Below, one piece after another: positions 57,201 through 64,000 of a stretch of DNA of 64,000 nt (positions are counted from its first letter, which is position 1; each line of letters starts with the position of its first letter). The notes under the pieces are model-generated. The model was not told where the DNA came from and did no database searches. It saw only the letters and a program-made list of their open reading frames with translations. The position numbers were made by a program, and so were the translations under genes. The DNA is from Paracentrotus lividus (Eukaryota; Echinodermata; Echinoidea; Camarodonta; Echinidae), in NCBI GenBank assembly GCA_940671915.1, contig CALNVZ010003426.1, positions 11,215,500 through 11,279,499 on the forward strand, given 5' to 3'.

Positions 57201-58259
57201 TAACTTGATTATGACATCATATTCATGTAATGATACTGATTGATGGTGTTGGGCAGTGATCGTTCATGATGGTGATGTGCCTGTGATGAACGATGAAGGC
57301 ATGGTTAATATGAATATGAAGCGTGTAGAGGTGGCTGTAGATTTGGCTCGTGTGAGATCTATTGATTGCATGTTGTCTCGATATTGTATGTGATATGATG
57401 TTACTGCGAGGATAATTGATAAGGGTGTGAACAGCAGCCACCACCCCCTCCATTCATCATCATCATCAATATCACTTGCCTTTTGTTCTCTTAAATTCAA
57501 GTTCAAAATAAACCCTTCTTAACCACATTTTCTCTAATCTGTCCAAAGTAATTTTTGACAAAATTTAATTTTGACACAACTTAACCGTCAAATTTAATTT
57601 TCTCTGCAAAAGAAAAAATAAGTTCAAATTTTAGGTATCATCTTCTAAGAACAACAATGTACAATATTTGTGTAATAGCGTTTTGTTTCCAGAATTCACT
57701 GGAACTTCATTGTCTCAATTACATCGAATCGAAGTGTTTACTCAGCTATATTCTTACTCCCACTGCAAAATCATCTCCACCTTCGGTGGTGGGTGGGGGA
57801 GATGTTTAATTTCAATTGGAGTCAAAGATAATTCAAATATAGCTCTACAGTACAGTGTGTTCTGCTCCCGATGAATTATGATCAGCTATTGACTTTCCCG
57901 CGGTCTGGTGAAGATTTTTATACAATAAGGAGGTCACGTGATGCTTTCTTCAATGAAACGTATTATCCCAAGCACAAACATAATAAAGCCTCTATTTTGT
58001 CCCAAGACAATTAGCCCCACAGAATGTATTCAATTCGGCAATCTTGGATTCGCGCCTGAGATGCCCAAATGACGTCGTTTGACATTCGTGTCTTCTTCGG
58101 ATAAACTTCTTATTTCAAATTCAAATCTTCGTGTACCCTTCGCGTGTGATTCGTGGTGCCGTCGTGTAACCTTCTAAACTTTGCGCGAACCCTAAAAAGG
58201 CATCGTATATCCATCGCAGCTGAACATTGGGAGAGTGTGACGCCAGCTTAAATCTCAAC

Positions 58260-59250
58260 ATCAGGTTAACGGTCTAAAAGATGGATGAAATGAAACCTTT
58301 TCTGGGGAGAAAATTATTTTGGCTTCAGCTTCGACAGAATGTATTTTGAAATTACATATTTACATTTCATTTTCATTACAGGTCTTGAAAGAAATGAGGT
58401 TGGAAAGAAGACACTTTAAAAATCGAACAATACAAATGTAAATGAGAATTTGACGTAATATAGGTGAAGCAAAGAATACAGGGAGGAACACTAAATTCTT
58501 CTTCCAAGAGGAAGACAATTCTGTGTCATCATACTATACCACGATGGCTACATGATGGCATTGAGAAGGCGTCATGACGTCGTGTTGCCTTCAATAGATC
58601 ATCGGGCGGGTGGGTGCTTCCCTCGCATTGCCTTCGTAATGCGACAATGCGCGATACTGCGATGCTCAAACGAAGTGAACCTTCGCAAGTCCATCGGGAG
58701 TTTTTTTTTTTGGCTGCCAAAGATTTTGCCGATGCATCGGAAGTTGCTGCCGAAGCCTGAAAAAACTCCACCGACGGTCATGGTGGTTTTAAGATTGCTA
58801 ATTATACAGGCTGTATCAAATGAAATGGTACAGTTGGATTTTTTTTAAAATTATGAAAATTAATCACAATCTAATAGTATTCAGTGCTTTTATAAAGGAG
58901 GAACATTAGGCATTCTTTAGCATTTAGTTTTAAAAAAAAAATCTCATTTGGTGTTGTAGATCCTGAGATATGATCACTTTTCTATAATAAAAAAAATATA
59001 TATATTTTGCGCATGCTTTTCCATGGTCTATATTTATGTTTTGCGCATAGTGGCCACGAATGCATCGCTCCGGAAAAATAAATGTGTGTAATATCGATCA
59101 GCTCCTCTTCGCACACTTTTTTAAAATGATTATGGTACCAAATACAGACATTATTTCAGAAGATGTCATACCTTAATTATTTTTCCCCATTGTTCCATTT
59201 TTTTAAAAACAGTCTGTAGTACTCCAAAATGGCCTGATGCTTTCGCGATG
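58260..59250. repeat. Right arm of the large inverted duplication
   Basis: Mirror of 56340-57200: AGAAATGAGGTTGGAAAG, GGCGTCATGACGTCGTGTTG, GGAAGTTGCTGCCGAAGCC, TAGTACTCCAAAATGGCC. The arms differ by many substitutions and some indels. It contains the full MITE 58805-59218. The centre (57200-58260) is unique apart from the repeat at 57966-58052. Confidence 0.75.
58805..59218. mobile_element. TA-flanked MITE of the CAGTCTG family, nested in the right arm
   Basis: Left TA-CAGGCTGTATCAAATGAAA...GGTACAG, right TTCCATTTTTTTAAAAACAG...TCTG-TA. Contains GGTGTTGTAGATCCTGAGAT and GAAGAGGAGCTGATCGA blocks shared with 56380-56755 (inverted). Confidence 0.75.
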
Positions 59251-59446
59251 CTTTCGTAATGTCTTCGTGTTCAGAGCAAACTTTGGGTTTATCCGCCATC
59301 GTGTGTCCATCGCTGCTAATTAACCTTCGGAACAGTGTGACAAGGGCTTAACGGACTAACAGACGCAATTTGGACCCCTATATACGTCTCGCCTTCACTT
59401 TCGGTGAGCGAGACAAAAAGGGGGACATGTCAACACAGCAATATGT

Positions 59447-59575
59447 ATGTGTGTGTGTGTATGTATGATGTTATGTGGATATGTGTTTGTCAGAAAGAGA
59501 GAAATAATGAGAGGGTGTGACTGCGTTTAACGTTATGATTGTGTTTTTGTGTGTGTGGCCCCCGTGTGTGTTTTT
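59447..59575. repeat. (TG)n microsatellites
   Basis: GTGTGTGTGTGTATGTATG and a second TGTGTGTGTGG tract just downstream of the lectin stop codon. Confidence 0.85.
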
Positions 59576-59639
59576 GAACGTCAATGAAGCTACAGGATTA
59601 TGTTTGCTAACCTATGGAGTTGCCCGAAGCTCCTCGATA

Positions 59640-59876
59640 TTACAAAGTGGGGGTAATCTTGCAGACATATGGACGAGAGTGGTGACAGGGCATGTCAATC
59701 CAGCGGGAGACACGTATTCCGTCATGTAAGCCCACACAATACTCATGGCCCCAAAGGTTATTAGGGTCTCCAGGATTCCATGAGGTGTAGTTGACAGGCG
59801 TACCGTCGGTCCAAACATGTGGTTCCGTGATGTTTTTATTTGGTTGGTACAATCCAATATACAGCCAATCCTGACC
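59640..59876 (-). CDS. Lectin gene last exon (CTLD second half, stop TAA)
   Basis: Acceptor tatatcag, then GQDWLYIGLYQPNKNITEPH, VWTDGTPVNYTSWNPGDPNN, HEYCVGLHDG, RWIDMPCHHSRPYVCKITPT and L, TAA. Reads in phase 0 from the previous exon. Confidence 0.9.
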   Translation of the reverse strand, partial: GQDWLYIGLYQPNKNITEPHVWTDGTPVNYTSWNPGDPNNLWGHEYCVGLHDGIRVSRWIDMPCHHSRPYVCKITPTL

Positions 59877-62813
59877 CTGATATAAATTTTTTACGGAAAA
59901 ATTTTGATATCCAGAATCTGAACATACGATATATCAAAGCTGATAACCACGCCTTACTCTAAGTAGCTTCTCTGGCCGATCTATAATAATCTGTAATATT
60001 ATGCTGAACACTCCTATCAGTAGGGGAGACCGGTATGGACGTTACAAAATTTACATTTTGGGCCAGATAATTCTAATGAAAGAACTCACGCACTCCATAT
60101 TGGGTCTGTAGTTAGCCTATTATGGTGGCTAAACCTGAGGCATTAAAACTTGAAAACATGTAAACACTAATTAACTGCAGCTTAATTAGTGAAGACATTT
60201 TTTGTAACAACCTACCCATATACGGGGTAGGTTGTTACACCATTCGGGGTCAATTGTTACAATATGTAAACATACGGGGTAAGTTGGCAATGTGTAAATC
60301 TCTTATACCATACTTTAATTTCAACTTTCCAGTTTCTTGACATCGTTAACAGTAGATCAAGTAGAGCTATGAATAGACAAAAGTAATAATAGCAAAATAA
60401 AAATATAACACCTGAAAATTGAGACAAATGTAATTTTACATATGTAATGTAATGGGGTAAGTTGTTCATCAACATGGGGTAGGTTGTTTGTAACAACCTA
60501 CCCCATGGGTGATTTTACACACAGAAATCAACTGTAGCACAGTCATTAGGCAGAATTACAGGGCATGGCTAGGGGTATATTAGTGACATACATGTACTAT
60601 ATTTACAATACCAGACTATCATCATGTGCCTTCAGTTGTAAGAGTATTAAACAATTTCAATTTTTGTCAAAAATTTACTTTGAACTGTAAAAAATGTTTT
60701 TGATGATTTACTTTTAATAAACAACGGAGAAACCTCACGACCGGCAGTTCATCACAGCTATGTGTAGGCTGTATTATATGCCAGTTAGCACATCCTCTCT
60801 TGTTCCATCTTAGCACACTGAAGAACTGTAACAACGACCCGTGTAAACTTCCATACCCGGTCTCCCTAATATCCATACACTGAAAACCTTACATCGTCCG
60901 TAAATGGACCGACTAGCTTTAAAGCTAGTCGGTCAGCTTTAAGCTAGTTGTGCAAGACGGACTAGTTTTAAAGCTAGTCGGTCATGTTAGTCGTCGAGAC
61001 GGACTAGCATACAACTGAATCCTCATCTCTCAACTGAGGACGAGCTTTAAAGCTCGTCCGTCAAGCTTGATGCTGGTCGTCGACGTGACCGACTAGGTAA
61101 AAAAAAAAGTAGGTAGGTAAGACTAGGGTTGGGCAAATAATGACTTTTTTTCTGAAAAGTTATGTCAACAAGTTATTTCTATAGTCAAATTGATGTAGAA
61201 TCCAAAATGACAATGATTTTTGTGTACGATGAAGTCTGACGTCGCTAAAGTGCACAAAACAAAATAGTGTATTTTGCCCATTCATCACCACACTTTATAG
61301 GTATAAACCGGTTTTATTTTGTTTCTTTATGGATTTTGATGGTTTAAAAGTCAAATCTGACAATTTTATCATGACCAAATGTATCTAGTATGGTTATAGG
61401 TGTTAATTAGTGATTTTGATATGAGGTGATTTTGCTCGATATTGACTGAAACTAACTACCAACTACACTAACAGTCAACTTAGGTAGGATTAATCATGTT
61501 GGATAATCTGTTGGGTTTCCTGAACCAAAAGACATATAAAAACGCAATAAAAGTGGTTTATAACGTATATATATGTCTTGATACATTGGCATTAACATGA
61601 TGAATTGGAATATTGGTTAGATTGGCGAGACTCGCATTAATTTGTGTTTTTTATTGCAACACTCATGTAAGCGACGTAAGCCGTCATGTATGACAAAATA
61701 ATTGTGCATTTTCAAGTTTCTACATCGAATTTCACTATAGAAACAACTTGTTTGAAAAAAAAGTTGAGATTCGCCCAACCCTAGTAAGACAGTTTACCCA
61801 TTAAAGTGACTGACTAGCTTTTGATACAAATAGTTGCAATGTCGTTTCAATGTACCTTCTCTATTTATTCTGTTTCCAAGCATAATCATGTTGATACATT
61901 TTGAAACAAAGGTTGTTTTGGCTTGACAATCTGAAAGCTTACGAGACATAACATCCATTATGACAAGTATGCAATTCATGAGTACCGGTAGATTCCAAAT
62001 ATTGTTCTCCATTCTTCAATTACAGGCTAATTGAATACCTTTTTACTATAGAACTCAAGAACCCGGTATTTTCTCACAGATTGCTGGTGAATGCCCGGCT
62101 TAGCAACAACAGTGAATAGAAGTTGGATACAATCAACATTCTCAAACAAAGGTAATTGTTTTGGCTTGACAATCTGAGAGCTATACCGTAGAGACGGACG
62201 AGTTTAAAGCTGGTCCGTAATAACCGGGTTGTGTTAAAGGAAAGCTAGTCCGTAGTGACCGACTAGCTTTAAAGCTAGTCAGTCTGGGCATCACTACGAC
62301 TAGCTTTAAAGCTAGTCGGTCTACCCGTTTAGGTTTTCAGTGTACGTACATTCATCAACAACCAGGAAAAGCTACCAATTCACAGCTTCTCAAAAAATAT
62401 TCATTTTCATTTCTGCCATAGAAAACCCACCTCATTCCTTTTTATTTACTTTACTGAGTGGAATTCTTTTCCATATTATTAATGATTATTATTTTATTTT
62501 TTTACATGCATGTATACTTTTTCTTGAATATGTACAAATACAAATTATCGGTTCATCAGAAACTTCGTGATTCACCGCCATGCACATGCGGTGCAGATGA
62601 GTAAGCGGCAGATCATCATCTAAAACTACCCTGACTTCCAACCACCTAACGGGATGACTGACCTATCAAGTCCAAACGATGAACAAATCAACTGGCTTAT
62701 CCAACTTAGAAAAATAGCCTGACCTACAACATTACCTACCACCTACTAGAATAAAATACAGATGAAGAAGATGAGTTCAAATAATTTATCTTAGATTTAC
62801 CCACACTCTCTCC

Positions 62814-62856
<43 letters not shown>

Positions 62857-63542
62857 ACACTCAGACATAGACATACATACACACCCACTACTTACAATTC
62901 AAATATAGAAAGAATGAGAGAGATTGAAAAGAAGAGCGAGAAAGAGGTTCAGCAGGGCAAATAAAAGAATGACAAAGAGAAAGAAGGAACGAATGACAAC
63001 TTCGTTCTTTTCCAATTAAATGACCGAGATTATACATACAAAACGAGACTGGTGCACAAAGTCCATCTCCTCCTGACTGTGAATGGAAACCAAGTCTCCG
63101 ACCCCTGTTTCGCTGGTGAACTTCCTGCAGTTCGCCAGGGCTTGGGTAAAATTACACGGTATATCGTATGCGTATCCATAGTGATTGCCTTGATAAATGT
63201 GCCAGAAATCCGGGGAGATCCATACTATGAAGTTAGACAGATATGATATATAAACTATTACATTCTACAAACAATGAATTGAGGCCATTATGAATATAGT
63301 GCGAGTATGGTCCGTTAATATTTTGATTATCATTTCTATTTAAACGTTACCTTTATAAGTTATAATCTTAAACACGACTTTTTACATTAAAAACATGAGA
63401 GTAATCTTACCAATACAAGTGCTCCCATCCACGTGTAACTCGTATCCCGTGTTACATGCACAGTTGAATGTACCGGGTATGTTGATACACATTCCATTCA
63501 TCTTATCACATGGGCCAGGATTGTCCGAACACTCATCAATAT
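59640..63542 (-). CDS. EGF / C-type lectin domain protein, 3' part (gene continues beyond right edge)
   Basis: Extracellular protein with a calcium-binding EGF domain followed by a C-type lectin domain, likely glycan binding in recognition or matrix adhesion. Three exons join in frame: EGF (63411-63542, phase 1-1), CTLD first half (63040-63224) and CTLD second half with stop (59640-59876). The CTLD has the expected cysteines (ANC, EYC, MPC, YVC), the WTDGTPVNYTSWNPGDPNN core and a WID in place of WND. Three N-glycosylation sequons (NFT, NIT, NYT). The protein ends KITPTL, six residues after the last core cysteine region, so the lectin domain is C-terminal. Signal peptide and upstream modules lie outside. 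Intron 2 (59877-63039) is filled with palindromic elements. No specific orthologue recognised. Confidence 0.88.
60021..60868. mobile_element. TA-flanked element with GGGGTAGGTTGTTAC repeats
   Basis: Left TA-GGGGAGACCGGTATGGACGT and right CTTCCATACCCGGTCTCCC-TA are inverted ends. Inside, GGGGTAGGTTGTTACA or its complement TGTAACAACCTACCC appears in both orientations at about 60205-60240 and 60485-60506, with variants at about 60245, 60275 and 60452. Non-coding; lies in the last lectin intron. Confidence 0.7.
61122..61784. mobile_element. Nested hAT-like MITE
   Basis: The ends TAGGGTTGGGCAAA and TTCGCCCAACCCTA are inverted and flanked on both sides by GTAAGAC, a 7-8 bp target duplication as in hAT elements. 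An inner inverted pair, TTCTATAGTCAAATTGATGT and ACATCGAATTTCACTATAGA, supports it. No transposase. Confidence 0.75.
61905..62135. repeat. Dispersed repeat, copy B
   Basis: Aligns with 48672-48905 in the same orientation. A short third piece (TTGTTTTGGCTTGACAATCTG) follows at about 62155. Confidence 0.7.
62345..63039. other. Remainder of the last lectin intron
   Basis: Plain DNA with a (TC)/(AC) microsatellite at 62808-62862 and purine-rich sequence at 62905-62990. No exon seen. Confidence 0.6.
62808..62862. repeat. (TC)n(AC)n microsatellite
   Basis: CTCTCTCTC followed by about 15 AC units. Confidence 0.95.
63040..63224 (-). CDS. Lectin gene exon (CTLD first half)
   Basis: Acceptor cttcatag, then VWISPDFWHIYQGNHYGYAY, DIPCNFTQALANCRKFTSET, GVGDLVSIHSQEEMDFVHQS and RF; donor TTT|GTATGT. 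The EExxFV block and AxxxC are standard for the first half of a C-type lectin domain. A truncated duplicate lies at 63666-63818. Confidence 0.88.
63411..63542 (-). CDS. Lectin gene exon (calcium-binding EGF-like domain)
   Basis: 44 codons, phase 1-1: DIDECSDNPGPCDKMNGMCI then NIPGTFNCACNTGYELHVDG and STCI. DIDEC with six cysteines and the NxxGTFxC element define cbEGF. Acceptor gatatag, donor ATTG|GTAAGA. Confidence 0.92.
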
Positions 63543-63665
63543 CTATATCGAATGAAAAACATATAATTTTTGAAAATAATAATTGATCACATCAGCATAC
63601 ATTTCACCCCTTTCTTGCTTTAAAAATCTAAAAGCTTGCATTCGGACAGGAATTTAAATTTGAAT

Positions 63666-63818
63666 CCTGACTGTGAATGGAAACCAAGTTTCCGACCCCT
63701 GTTTCGTTGGTTAACTTCCTGCAGTTCGCCAAGACTTGGGTAAACTTACATGGTTATATCATATGCGTGTCCATAAAGTAATTGCCTTGAATGTGCCAGA
63801 AATCCAGGGGGATCCATG
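63666..63818 (-). pseudogene. Truncated duplicate of the CTLD first-half exon
   Basis: Same sequence as 63072-63224 at a constant offset of 594 bp. It lacks the last 32 bases of the exon and its donor, because the duplication breakpoint falls at 63666. Within it, small insertions relative to the functional copy shift the frame and create a stop after FMDTHMI. It should not contribute coding sequence. Confidence 0.8.
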
Positions 63819-64000
63819 CTATAAAGTTAGTCAGATATGATATATAAACTATTACATTCTACAATCAATGAATTGAGGCCATTATGAATATAGTGCGAGT
63901 ATGGTCCGTTAATATTTTGATTATCTTTTCTATTTAAACGTTACCTTTATAAGTTATAATCTTAAACACGACTTTTTACATTAAAAACATGAGAGTAATC

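Larger units (their letters stand above)
60876..62344. mobile_element. TIR element built of repeated palindromes (TACACTGAAAACC ends)
   Basis: Left TA-CACTGAAAACCTTA and right TAGGTTTTCAGTG-TA are inverted. About six palindromes with the half-site GACCGACTAGCTTT (or GACGAGCTTT) occur in two clusters near the ends (60910-61090 and 62195-62325). Between them are a nested hAT-like MITE (61122-61784) and the dispersed repeat 61905-62135. Confidence 0.72.
63072..64000. repeat. 594-bp tandem duplication (second copy runs off the right edge)
   Basis: Copy 1 63072-63665, copy 2 63666 onward. The identical-looking flank AATATAGTGCGAGTATGGTC and following bases occur in both at the same spacing. The unit carries most of the CTLD exon, an intron and the EGF exon. 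Confidence 0.88.

Noticed and set aside
59517-59857. Plus-strand and shifted minus-strand frames over the last lectin exon
   Set aside because: Shadows of the real CTLD exon on the minus strand.
1-64000. CRISPR arrays, tRNA or rRNA genes, prokaryotic operons
   Set aside because: No spaced direct-repeat array, cloverleaf or ribosomal sequence was recognised, and the gene structure is eukaryotic.

Overview
The window looks like nuclear DNA of a marine invertebrate deuterostome, most likely an echinoderm. This is an inference from intron-rich genes with vertebrate-like proteins, an EGF plus C-type lectin gene, a DIRS-type fossil element, LINE fragments and very many small inverted-repeat DNA elements in AT-rich sequence. 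There is no prokaryotic or CRISPR signal. One run of 25 N marks an assembly gap at 53944-53968.

Layout. (1) 3674-26110, plus strand: a complete ten-exon phosphatidylserine synthase gene, closest to PTDSS2 (527 codons, all splice phases consistent). Its introns hold LINE fragments, several TIR elements and, in intron 5, a 7.1 kb TTAA-flanked DNA element (10924-18002) into which a DIRS-like fossil (11301-17540) has inserted. A decayed copy of exon 6 lies about 400 bp upstream of the true exon 6. (2) 26111-34432: intergenic sequence between two convergent genes, filled with inverted-repeat elements. (3) 34433-45286, minus strand: a complete tetraspanin gene, seven coding exons and 246 residues, plus a non-coding first exon. 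(4) 45340-59640: gene-poor, repeat-rich DNA with an orphan C-type lectin half-domain (51287-51520, plus strand, decayed), a degenerate array of GCGAGCGCGAAGCGCGAGC-type repeats (52.1-53.5 kb), and a large inverted duplication (56340-59250). (5) 59640 to the right edge, minus strand: the 3' end of a secreted or extracellular EGF/C-type-lectin gene (EGF exon, two CTLD exons, stop at 59640-59642), with a 594-bp tandem duplication entering from the right and two complex palindrome-rich elements in its last intron (60021-60868 and 60876-62344).

The three genes have no evident functional link: an ER phospholipid base-exchange enzyme, a membrane scaffold protein and a lectin. The most unusual signals are structural. 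A set of TTAA-flanked elements of different sequence all carry a near-perfect palindrome just inside their left end. The last lectin intron has an element built from repeated palindromes of about 28 bp. There is also the roughly 2.9 kb inverted duplication, and the exon-level tandem duplication in the lectin gene. No complete new coding system was found.
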